This document shows, in pieces, positions 25,269-33,212 of a DNA stretch of 58,091 bases (position 1 is its first letter; the number at the start of each line of letters is the position of its first letter). Under the pieces are notes generated by a model, which was given only the letters and a program-made list of their open reading frames with translations, was not told the DNA's origin and did no database searches. The stretch covers positions 1-58,091 of the forward strand of contig JAEUHY010000061.1 of the NCBI GenBank assembly GCA_016795325.1, written 5' to 3'. The position numbers were made by a program, and so were the translations under genes. This DNA comes from Planctomycetota bacterium (lineage in GTDB: Bacteria > Planctomycetota > UBA1135 > GCA-002686595).

Positions 25269-27854
25269 TCACGGACAGGTCTTGAACTGCAGACCGCCGG
25301 AGAGGTTCGTGGTCGCCGGCGCCGACGGGTCGCGGTACCAAGCTTGGATGTTGATCACGCGGTTCGCGCCGATCGGCTGGCCGAGCGCCGCGGGCTTGTT
25401 GACCCAGAAGTCCAGCATGTCGATCGAGAACGAGCCGTTGCACTGGCCGGCCGTTCCGCCCGAGTTCTGCGAGGTCGTGCGTTGCGTCGGCGACTTGATG
25501 CACAGGAAGCTCGTGCTGCCCGGCGCCCACACGATGCCACGCGGACCGCTGACCGAGTAGAAGAGCAGCCCCGCGCGCTGACCTTCGACGCCCGTCACGT
25601 TCACGACGAAGCCCGAGGCCGCGCTGATCGACGGAGTGCCGGTGGCCGAGATGACCGGCACGCAGCCCGCCGACGAGGTGCCCGCGGTGCAGTACGCGAT
25701 CACGCCCGGGCAGTTCTCGCACTGATCGGGAACGCCGTTGTTGTTCGAATCCCACTGCGTTCCAGCGAGCAGCTCGCACGCATCACCGACCGTGTCGAGG
25801 TCGCAGTCGGCCTGACTCGGATTGGCGATCGTGTCGCAGTTGTCGAGGCAGTTGGCGACGCCGTCGCTGTCCGTGTCGGTATCGGCCACGCCGCAGCCGC
25901 ACTGGCCCGGCGCAGACTTGGCCGGGTCGCTCGGGCAACCGTCGCAGGCGTCGCCCGCGCCGTCGCCGTCGCCGTCGTCCTGGTTGGGATTGGACGAGCT
26001 CGGGCAGTTGTCGCACACGTCGCCGATCGCGTCGCTGTCCGAATCGGCTTGGTTGGGATTCACGTCGAAGCGGCAGTTGTCGCAGGCGTTGCCGACGCCG
26101 TCGCCGTCCACATCCGCCTGCGTGGCGTTGGGGAACAGCGGGCAGTTGTCGATGCAGTTGGCGACGCCGTCGCCGTCCGTGTCGCCCTCGGGAACGCCGC
26201 AGCCGCACGCGCCCGGCGCAGTCTTCGCCGGATCGTTCGGGCAGCCGTCGATGCAGTTGGCAGTGCCGTCGCCGTCCGAGTCGGTGTCCGCGACGCCGCA
26301 GCCGCACACGCCCGGCGCAGTCTTGGCCGGATCGTTCGGGCAGCCGTCGCAAGCGTCGCCGAACCCGTCGCCGTCGACGTCCGACTGGGTCGGGTTCGAG
26401 TTGTTCGGACAGTTGTCGCACACGTTTCCGATGGCGTCGGAATCGTTGTCGTTCTGCGCCGTGTTGGGGTTCGCCGGGCAGTTGTCGCAGGCGTTGCCGA
26501 CGCTGTCGCCGTCGAGGTCCGCCTGCGCCGCGTTGGGGAACAGCGGGCAGTTGTCGGTGCAGTCATCGACGCCGTCGCCGTCGCCGTCGGGGCACACGCT
26601 GAAGTCGTAGCGCAGCGTCATGCGGTACAGCTGCGGCTGGGTGGGCGCATCGGCCTCGCTCACGCGCACGAAGTACGTGCCCGCCGCGGGCAGGAACACG
26701 TCCGTCAGGGTCTCGGTCCCACCGGCGCCGTTGACGTTCGCCGTCGCGAGCACCGTCGTGCCGTTCGTGCTGAAGACCGTGATCTGCAGATTGGCCTGCG
26801 TGAGCGCGTTGGTCGACGTGCCGCCGACCGGGCACGGGCCCGAAGCGGGCTCGGCATTGTCGAAGTAGGTCGAGCCGATCGGCGTGACCGTGACATCGAG
26901 CAGCGACGAACTCGCCGTGGTGAACCGGAAGAAGTCTGCCTCGCCGTTGGCGTCGATCGAGAGCGTCGAGGAGTTGGTGTCGTTCGTTCCCGTGAGCGGC
27001 AGCGGCGGCACGCCCAAGGTGGTCGTCACACCCACGGTCAGCGGCACCGTGACGGCTGCGCCGCTGGTGTTGTCGGCTTCGTTGATGTCGCCGTAGAGCC
27101 GCTGGCAGGCGCGGATGTCATCTTGGCGCGGACCGTCGAAGCTCGTGTCCGCGATCGGATCCATGAGCTGGAGGCTGTTGCTCGAACACACGTGTTCGAG
27201 CCCCACGGCGTGTCCCAGTTCGTGCGTCAGGACGTTGCGCAGGAAGCGGTTGAAGTTCGTTGCGTCCGCCCAGTTCTCCGAGCGGTCCATGACGACGTCG
27301 CCGTTGTTGGGGAAGAACGCGTAGGCGAGCGTGTTCGAGAACCCGTCGATGTTGCGCATCGAGATGCGGATCTCTCCACGCGTCGCGCCGCCGCCGGTTC
27401 CCCAGCTCGAGCCGTCGTCCCAGTCCACGCCGGCGGCGGTGACCCGCGTGAAGTCGATGCCGGTCAGGGCCTCCCAGCGGTCGACGCAGCTCTGCACCCG
27501 CGCCACCCACGTCGCCCGGCCGCCTTGGCCGGCGAACAGCGTGTCCATGCGCGAGAACAGCTCGCTCGCGCCCGAGGGGTCGCCGGCGCCGGACGAGGGA
27601 ATGTTGAGTCCGTCCGGAACGAAGCTCCAGCGCAGCGAAATCGGGTCGCCCTGCCCCCCGCTGATGGTCCAGCGCGACCCGGGCACGAACTCGGGCTGAG
27701 GGTGCAAGGTCGAACGGAACCACTGCATGTACGCCGCGTCGGTCCCGGGCGCGAAACACACCGTCATCGGGTCGATCGGCTCTTGCGCCAGCGCGGGCTG
27801 GGCCGAGACGAGGGCGGTCACGCTCAGCGTGAGGAGTCCCAGGATTCGCTTCAT
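25269..27854 (-). CDS. Secreted matrixin-like metalloprotease with TSP3 repeats and Cys-containing C-terminal module
   Basis: 861 residues. Signal peptide 1-23 (PALAQ). A metzincin-type protease domain spans about 25-260, with zinc site HELGHAVGLEH (211-221) and a Met-turn-like LMDP (M231). A pre-peptidase C-terminal-like beta domain (about 265-405) contains ADFFRF and GTYFVRVSEAD. About ten thrombospondin type-3 calcium-binding repeats (DGDGVGNACDNCP style, about 425-715) follow, interleaved with CPNDPAKTAPGxCGCGV units. The recurring C-terminal module occupies about 728-861 (AYCTAGTSSAGC, GQRAGLLFYSVSGPRG, NSGGTAGQ, AWYRDP). Start ATG 27854 by signal peptide. Probably a calcium-stabilised extracellular protease. 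Confidence 0.87.
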   Translation of the reverse strand: MKRILGLLTLSVTALVSAQPALAQEPIDPMTVCFAPGTDAAYMQWFRSTLHPQPEFVPGSRWTISGGQGDPISLRWSFVPDGLNIPSSGAGDPSGASELFSRMDTLFAGQGGRATWVARVQSCVDRWEALTGIDFTRVTAAGVDWDDGSSWGTGGGATRGEIRISMRNIDGFSNTLAYAFFPNNGDVVMDRSENWADATNFNRFLRNVLTHELGHAVGLEHVCSSNSLQLMDPIADTSFDGPRQDDIRACQRLYGDINEADNTSGAAVTVPLTVGVTTTLGVPPLPLTGTNDTNSSTLSIDANGEADFFRFTTASSSLLDVTVTPIGSTYFDNAEPASGPCPVGGTSTNALTQANLQITVFSTNGTTVLATANVNGAGGTETLTDVFLPAAGTYFVRVSEADAPTQPQLYRMTLRYDFSVCPDGDGDGVDDCTDNCPLFPNAAQADLDGDSVGNACDNCPANPNTAQNDNDSDAIGNVCDNCPNNSNPTQSDVDGDGFGDACDGCPNDPAKTAPGVCGCGVADTDSDGDGTANCIDGCPNDPAKTAPGACGCGVPEGDTDGDGVANCIDNCPLFPNATQADVDGDGVGNACDNCRFDVNPNQADSDSDAIGDVCDNCPSSSNPNQDDGDGDGAGDACDGCPSDPAKSAPGQCGCGVADTDTDSDGVANCLDNCDTIANPSQADCDLDTVGDACELLAGTQWDSNNNGVPDQCENCPGVIAYCTAGTSSAGCVPVISATGTPSISAASGFVVNVTGVEGQRAGLLFYSVSGPRGIVWAPGSTSFLCIKSPTQRTTSQNSGGTAGQCNGSFSIDMLDFWVNKPAALGQPIGANRVINIQAWYRDPSAPATTNLSGGLQFKTCP

Positions 27855-28046
27855 GGTTCGTTTTCGAGAGGGGGCTGGGGGAGGAATCGGCGAGCGAAAC
27901 GGGGACGGGCGCCTGGGCGGAACGCCATGGGCGAGGCTAAGGCAGTGTAAACCTACCCCGACTTGGGCCCTCCGCAAGGCGACGGTGGTCCCGGACGGCC
28001 GGCCGCATCTGGTTAGGACGTCCCCACCGCGCGCCGGGTTCCAGGC

Positions 28047-28149
28047 GAGTTGGCAGTACGGCGCCGGGATCGAATCCGTCACTTGCGTGCACCGCCGCGG
28101 CCGGCGGACACAAGTGACGGATTCGATCCCGGCGCCGTACCGCCAACTC
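28047..28149 (-). repeat. 39-bp near-perfect inverted repeat (long hairpin)
   Basis: Arms 28047-28085 and 28111-28149 pair over 39 bp with one mismatch (28055/28141), around a 25-nt loop that is itself GC-rich. In a minus-strand transcript the mismatch becomes a G-U wobble, so the RNA stem would be uninterrupted. It begins 34 bases after the stop of the minus-strand esterase gene and lies 190 bp upstream of the metalloprotease start. No T-tract follows. It could be a terminator, an RNA-processing hairpin or a palindromic mobile repeat. The rest of 27855-28182 holds no gene. Confidence 0.75.
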
Positions 28150-28182
28150 CGGGGCGCAACCGACCCCGATCAGGCCCCGCGC

Positions 28183-29694
28183 CTACGCCAGCGCCTCGCC
28201 CGGGTCGTCGCGCGTGAAGTCCTTGGGCTTCACCTCGGTCGTCAAGCGCAGCACACCGGCGCGCACGACGCGCTGCAGCACGACGTCGAGCAAGAGCGTC
28301 GAGTTCGGGCGCAGGAAATCGAGCAGGGTGTGGGTGCGCGCGGCGAGTTCGGCGTTGACGTAGTGCACGAAGTGGTCGACGGGCTTCTTCGCCGCCGGGT
28401 CCGGCGCGGGCCGCGGCGCGATGCGCACGCCGAGCGCCGGCGCCGAGCTCATGATCTCGTGGTTGAGGTAGTAGGTCAGCGTGCCACGCGCGCGCCGGTT
28501 GCGCTGGCGATCGATGAAGAAGCCCGCCGGCAGCAAGTTGGGGTTGGGCTCGCGCAACTCCGCGCGCGGCGAGTCGGGAATCCACGAGGTCAGCACGAAG
28601 TCGAAGTCGTCGAGCTGGTAGCCGTTCTCGTCGTGCACACGCACGATCATCTGCGTCGCGACGGGCCGCTTGAACTCGCGCGTGAACCCGAACAGCCCGT
28701 CGACCTTCTCGACGCGCTCGTCGGCCTGCGTTTTCGCGGTCAAGGCGTCGAAGCGATCGCACAGCGCGTCGTAGGCCGCCTCGTCGCCCACACCGAGGCA
28801 CTCGAGCAACGCCTCGACCGTCGGATGCGGCCGCAGCTTGCCGCTGTCGCGCAACTTGACGCTGCGCAGGATGCCCATCTCGTCGCCAGAGTGCGAAAGC
28901 CCCGGCAGCACGGCGAGTGCGGTGCGCGGCGCCTGCTTGCGCTGCTTGACGACCAGGCGCGTTGCGCCCCAGTTGCCCTTGGCGAACTCGGCCTCGTCGA
29001 ACTCCTGGACGAGCTGCACGTAGGTCGCGTTCAGATTGGCCGCAGCGACGCGCACGACGCCGTCGGTGCCGACTTCATCGGTGTAGCTGTTGAGGTGGTC
29101 GTACAGCGCGCGGTCGATCGACTGCCCCGTGAGCACGAACGGGAACACGCGCGTGTCGCCGTACCAACTGGGCTTCTGCGTGATCCACGATTCGTTGAGG
29201 CGCCACGACTCGCTGCTGCCCAGCTCGAGCCAGTCGAGCACGCCCTGGCCGGGCTCGACGCCTTGGAACCAGGTCTTCAGGCGACTCAAGGTGCCCTTGC
29301 CCAGCTGCGCCAGCGCGCTGCCGAAGTTCGCCGGCGCCAGCATGATGAGGTGGCTCATCGGGCACTCGCGCTTGCGCGACACGTAGAAGCGATGCCACCA
29401 ATCGCGCGCCACCGGACCGCCGGTCGAGTGCGTGACCACCGCGATCTTCCCGCCCGCCTTGAGCGCCTTCTGCAGCGGCGCCTCGCGCTCGAGCGCGGCC
29501 TCGAAGGCGAGCGAGATGTCCTCGAGCCGCACCTCGTCGCGGAAGCTCACGTATTTGCCCAGGTACACGTGCTGGACGTCGATGTCGACGCCGCGCGCCG
29601 CGGCCTCGGCTTGCAGTCGCTCGGGCAGGCGACCGTACGTATCCGTGCTGCGAACCGACCAACCGTGGAGGAACACGACGAGTTTCTTGGCCAT
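28183..29694 (-). CDS. Alpha/beta-hydrolase, lipase/esterase-like
   Basis: 503 residues, no signal peptide. The N-terminal half is an alpha/beta-hydrolase: VVFLHGW (6-12) is the oxyanion-hole strand, and the nucleophile elbow is THSTG (about 88-92, inside AVVTHSTGGPVARD), with Thr replacing the usual first Gly of GxSxG. LIMLAPANFGS follows, as in PGAP1/LipA-type lipases, and GLSHSGDEMG probably supplies the catalytic His. The C-terminal half (from about 330) is beta-rich and unassigned (TQMIVRVHDENGYQLDDFDF). Likely a phospholipase or esterase; the substrate cannot be told. The long hairpin lies just downstream. Confidence 0.7.
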   Translation of the reverse strand: MAKKLVVFLHGWSVRSTDTYGRLPERLQAEAAARGVDIDVQHVYLGKYVSFRDEVRLEDISLAFEAALEREAPLQKALKAGGKIAVVTHSTGGPVARDWWHRFYVSRKRECPMSHLIMLAPANFGSALAQLGKGTLSRLKTWFQGVEPGQGVLDWLELGSSESWRLNESWITQKPSWYGDTRVFPFVLTGQSIDRALYDHLNSYTDEVGTDGVVRVAAANLNATYVQLVQEFDEAEFAKGNWGATRLVVKQRKQAPRTALAVLPGLSHSGDEMGILRSVKLRDSGKLRPHPTVEALLECLGVGDEAAYDALCDRFDALTAKTQADERVEKVDGLFGFTREFKRPVATQMIVRVHDENGYQLDDFDFVLTSWIPDSPRAELREPNPNLLPAGFFIDRQRNRRARGTLTYYLNHEIMSSAPALGVRIAPRPAPDPAAKKPVDHFVHYVNAELAARTHTLLDFLRPNSTLLLDVVLQRVVRAGVLRLTTEVKPKDFTRDDPGEALA

Positions 29695-29734
29695 GGCTCC
29701 ATCATCCGCTCGCTCGCACGCGGAGCAAGCGTGG

Positions 29735-29904
29735 CCTAGCAGTCCGTTGAAGAAGTGCTTCGTGCGCGATTTCGACCAGAACGTGTCGAATCAAGGAGGG
29801 GGACCGGAAGCGAATCCGAGTGGATTCGCTGAGGATCTCCCGACGCCGAGTCGGCGCGTTCTGGTCGAAATCGCGCCGAATGACTTGTTCAACGGGCTGC
29901 TAGG
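29735..29904. mobile_element. Palindromic MITE-like element
   Basis: A 170-bp element with terminal inverted repeats of 49 and 48 bp (29735-29783 and 29857-29904), outer ends CCTAGCAG / CTGCTAGG, inner part GCGATTTCGACCAGAACG perfectly repeated inverted. A perfect 9-bp hairpin (29809-29817 / 29822-29830) sits exactly at the midpoint. It codes for nothing and is placed 16 bp upstream of the YbeD-like gene. The architecture fits a nonautonomous insertion element; no transposase is in the window. Confidence 0.75.
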
Positions 29905-29920
29905 ATCGCCGCGCAACACC

Positions 29921-30184
29921 ATGCGCGCCTTCGACGACCAGAAGCCCGAGATCAACTACCCCTGCCTGTGGAGCTACCGCGTGATCGGCGCCGACGAAGT
30001 GCGCCTGCGCGCGGTGATCTGCGAGGTCGTCGTCGGGCTCGAGCACTCGCTCACGCTCGCCAACGAGAGCTCGCACGGCCGCTACCGCTCGATCGCGCTC
30101 GAGGTTCTCGTGCGCGACGAAGAGCACCGCAACGCGATCTTCCACGCGCTGGGCAAGCACCCCGACGTGCGCTTCGTGTTCTGA
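29921..30184 (+). CDS. YbeD/DUF493-like small protein
   Basis: An 87-residue protein starting at ATG 29921, immediately downstream of the palindromic element. Sequence features (YPCLWSYRVIGADEVRL, then SLTLANESSHGRYRSIALEV and ALGKHPDVRFVF) match the DUF493/YbeD fold, a small ACT-like alpha/beta domain of unclear, possibly regulatory, role. The NESSHGRYRS segment corresponds to the family's conserved SxxGKYxS. The open frame extends upstream through the insertion element, but that part is not protein-like. The element may have displaced its promoter. Confidence 0.78.
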   Translation: MRAFDDQKPEINYPCLWSYRVIGADEVRLRAVICEVVVGLEHSLTLANESSHGRYRSIALEVLVRDEEHRNAIFHALGKHPDVRFVF

Positions 30185-30379
30185 GCCGCGCGGCGGAGCT
30201 GCCGGCCGCAGCAGACGTTCGAGTGTCGCAACCGACGCATCCAGCGCCACGTTCTCGCGCAGGTCCGCATCGCCGACGAACTGGCGCCCTGTAGCCGATT
30301 GTGAAGCCCCCACGTATTGTTCAGGAGGCAGGCAGCGAGTTCTTGGCAAGTCACGCTGTCGCACGGAGGAGCAGGACTC

Positions 30380-33100
30380 ATGCATTCTTGGCAAATGCAC
30401 GCACGCACTCTCGGCGTAGCGCTCGGCATCTTTGCGTGGGCTAGCGCCGACTCGGCGCGCGCAAACGCACAGAACTGCCCGGCGTGGCAGACGGACTACT
30501 CGTATCCGGGAATTTCGTCGAGAGCGTATGCCTTCACTGAGTTCGACGATGGCTCGGGACTCGCGCTGTACGCCGCGGGTGGCTTTTTCTCGCCTACAGC
30601 GCCCGAATCGATGGGTCTGATGCGCTGGGACGGCCAAGAGTGGCGACACGTCGCTTCGAGTGGGCTGGGCGCGCCGTCGGGTTGGTTCAAAGACCTGGCA
30701 GTGTTCGACGACGGCAGCGGCCCAGAGCTCTATGCAACCGGAACGTTCGGGTCCGTCGGCGGTGTTTCAGCGCGCGGCATAGCGAAGTGGAACGGAACCA
30801 CCTGGAGCGCGCTTGGGTCGGGCCTGGGCACGCTGTCGATCCAGGCCGGAACGGGAGCGGCGCTGGAGGTGTTCGACGACGGCAGCGGACCTGCTCTCTA
30901 CGTGTGCGGCGACTTCGACACCGCTGGCGGAGTCACATCGCCCAGGGTGGCTCGCTGGAGGACCAACGGTTGGTCTGCGGTCGGTGCAGGCTTCGGCCCC
31001 TTGACCGGCGTGGGAGACCTTGTGGTCTTCGACGATGGCGGCGGTCCTGCACTGTACGCAGGCGGCGTGACCCAATTCGGTACGCCCTATCCCGTCGGAG
31101 TGCTGGCACGGTGGAGCGGCACGGCGTGGACGAACCTGATCTCGGCAGCGCAGAGCGGGTACGTCTTCCGACTGTGCACGCACGACGACGGCGCTGGAAC
31201 TGCGCTGTACTTCTCGGGCGCCTTCTCCCAGGTCAACGGCGTCGCTGCGCTCGGACTCGCGCGGTTCAAGAACGGCGCGTTCTCCGCGGTCGGCGATCTC
31301 AGCGCGCTCGGCCAAGTCCGCTCGATCGAGAGCTTTCCTGGCCCGAATGGCCCCGAGCTGGTCGTCGGCGGCAAGTTCAGCTCCGTGGGCGGTGTGTCCG
31401 CCAAGAACGTTGCAAGCCTTCGCGCGGGACAGTGGCGCTCTATCGAACCTGCGGGTGCAGTGAACGACTCCATCTCGATCAGCGCGCTCGCCACTGTCGG
31501 TTCAAGCGCTGCTCCGCAATTGGTCGTCAGCGGCGACTTCGAAGTGCTCGCCGACGTGCCGTCCTCACACGTAGCGATGTGGGACGGACAGCAGTGGAGC
31601 GGCGCAGCGGGTCTCGGGGCGAACACTTGGATCAACACGCTGGAGGTGTTGGACCTCGGAACCGGGCCGCAGCTGTACGCCGGCGGCAGTTTCGCAGTGA
31701 TCGGCGGGATCGCCAGCCAGCGCGCTGCGCGCTTTGACGGGCAGAGTTGGCATCCGATCCAAGGAGTGCAGACCGGGACCGTCAACGCGCTCGAACGCTT
31801 CGACGACGGCGGCGGACCGCGCCTGTACGCCGCGTCGTTCTTCTACGGCGGGACCGCTCTGCTGCGCCACAACGGCGGCGCATTCCAGCAAGTCGCGGCG
31901 CTGCCGGGACCAGGGATCATCACCGCGTTGCAGAGCTTCGACGACGGCAGCGGCGACGCGCTCTACGTCGGCGGAGCGTTCACCGCGTCGGCCGGACTCT
32001 CTCAACGCTACTTGGGCAAATGGAACGGCTCGAACTGGGCCTCTTTCAACCACTCGCTCGACGCGTCGGTCGAGTGCTTCGAAGTTTTCGACGATGGCAG
32101 TGGTCCCGCCCTGTACATGGGCGGCTACTTCACGACGATCGACGGCGCGCCCAGGATCGGAATCGCACGCTGGAACGGCGCACAGTGGACGGACGTCGGC
32201 GGCGGTGTCACCGGCTACGTAACGCAGCTGAAGGCGGCCGACCTGGGTCACGGACCGCGACTTGTCGCCGTGGGGTCGTTCACGAGCGCCGGCGGAACAC
32301 CGACGTTCAACGTGGCGAGTTGGGACGGCGCGAGTTGGACGGGCTTTGGAACCGGGGCGCCGATCTCGCTGCGAAGTGTGGAGGCCTTCGATGCGGGTGC
32401 GGGGCCGCAACTGTGGATCGGCGGCAACGAGGACTGGAGCTACAACTCGATCGCACTGCGGCGCTGGGATGGGAGCAGTTGGGTCGCCGAGCACAGTGAA
32501 AACAACGTCGGCGCGGTCCTCGCACTGAGAAGCTTCTCGACCACGTCGGGGCGCTCGCTGTTCGTCGGCGGAGGTTTCGAGTCCCTCGGCGGAACGCTGA
32601 GTTCCGGCATCGCCGAGTTCCGCGCCTGCGCAGCACCCGGCGTCGCGTATTGCTTCGGCGACGGCGGCGGTACGGCGTGCGCGTGCAGCAACGAGAGCAC
32701 TGCTGGCGCGGGCCAGGGCTGCGTGAACTCGACAGGTGTCGGCGCGCGGCTGACAGCCAGCGGCTCGAACAGTGTGCAGAGCGACGACCAAGTGTTCGAG
32801 ATCAGCGGCCTGCCTCCGGGCAACGCGAGCATGCTCATCGTCGGCAACGCGCGAGCGAACCAAGGACTCGGGCTGCCCTTCTACGATGGCCTGCGCTGCG
32901 TGAACGGCATGCCGCGCCGCTTCCCAATGCAGATCGCGCCCCAGACTGGCGTGGTGACGCGCGGCCCTGGCCTCGCGGCGCAAGGTGGCTGGCTCGCCGG
33001 CGAAACGCGCGACTTCCAGGCCTGGTATCGCGACCCCTCCGGACCGTGCGCGCGCGGATCGAACCTGACGAACGGCTACGAGATCGTGTTCACGCCATAG
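30380..33100 (+). CDS. Secreted FDDGSGPALY-repeat protein with Cys-containing C-terminal module
   Basis: 906 residues. Signal peptide about 1-32 (SARANAQ). About 14 repeats of roughly 52 residues follow, each with the core FDDGSGPALYxGGxF, then GGxxxxxIAxWNGxxWxxVG, a kelch/galactose-oxidase-like propeller pattern. The C-terminal ~145 residues (AYCFGDGGGTACACSN, GCVNSTGVGARLTASG, FYDGLRCVNG, AWYRDPSGPC, GSNLTNGYEIVF) are a second version of the Cys-containing terminal module and end with the same W-RDP plus SNLTN signature as the other secreted proteins. A good ribosome-binding site GGAGGA lies at 30365-30370, which decides the start. Function unknown; probably surface-exposed. Confidence 0.85.
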   Translation: MHSWQMHARTLGVALGIFAWASADSARANAQNCPAWQTDYSYPGISSRAYAFTEFDDGSGLALYAAGGFFSPTAPESMGLMRWDGQEWRHVASSGLGAPSGWFKDLAVFDDGSGPELYATGTFGSVGGVSARGIAKWNGTTWSALGSGLGTLSIQAGTGAALEVFDDGSGPALYVCGDFDTAGGVTSPRVARWRTNGWSAVGAGFGPLTGVGDLVVFDDGGGPALYAGGVTQFGTPYPVGVLARWSGTAWTNLISAAQSGYVFRLCTHDDGAGTALYFSGAFSQVNGVAALGLARFKNGAFSAVGDLSALGQVRSIESFPGPNGPELVVGGKFSSVGGVSAKNVASLRAGQWRSIEPAGAVNDSISISALATVGSSAAPQLVVSGDFEVLADVPSSHVAMWDGQQWSGAAGLGANTWINTLEVLDLGTGPQLYAGGSFAVIGGIASQRAARFDGQSWHPIQGVQTGTVNALERFDDGGGPRLYAASFFYGGTALLRHNGGAFQQVAALPGPGIITALQSFDDGSGDALYVGGAFTASAGLSQRYLGKWNGSNWASFNHSLDASVECFEVFDDGSGPALYMGGYFTTIDGAPRIGIARWNGAQWTDVGGGVTGYVTQLKAADLGHGPRLVAVGSFTSAGGTPTFNVASWDGASWTGFGTGAPISLRSVEAFDAGAGPQLWIGGNEDWSYNSIALRRWDGSSWVAEHSENNVGAVLALRSFSTTSGRSLFVGGGFESLGGTLSSGIAEFRACAAPGVAYCFGDGGGTACACSNESTAGAGQGCVNSTGVGARLTASGSNSVQSDDQVFEISGLPPGNASMLIVGNARANQGLGLPFYDGLRCVNGMPRRFPMQIAPQTGVVTRGPGLAAQGGWLAGETRDFQAWYRDPSGPCARGSNLTNGYEIVFTP

Positions 33101-33212
33101 TCGCGTGTCGGCGCGCTCGACGCCGCGACCAGCGCCGACGCGCGTGGCTGCGTACACTCCGCGGCCCCTCGGACGAGATGCACGACGAGACGCACGGCGA
33201 AAGGCGCGAGTG

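Noticed and set aside
25720..26600. Regularly spaced repeats resembling a CRISPR array
   Set aside because: They are codons of the thrombospondin type-3 repeats of the metalloprotease (DGDGVGNACDNCP units), in frame and variable; there are no unique spacers or cas genes.
25227..27950. 900-codon plus-strand open frame over the metalloprotease
   Set aside because: Antisense shadow; the minus strand has a signal peptide, zinc site and TSP3 repeats, while this frame is a Val/Ala/Arg-rich reflection of the repeats.
28062..28085. tRNA T-arm-like string GATCGAATCCGTC
   Set aside because: It lies in one arm of the 39-bp inverted repeat; no anticodon arm, acceptor stem or cloverleaf can be built around it.
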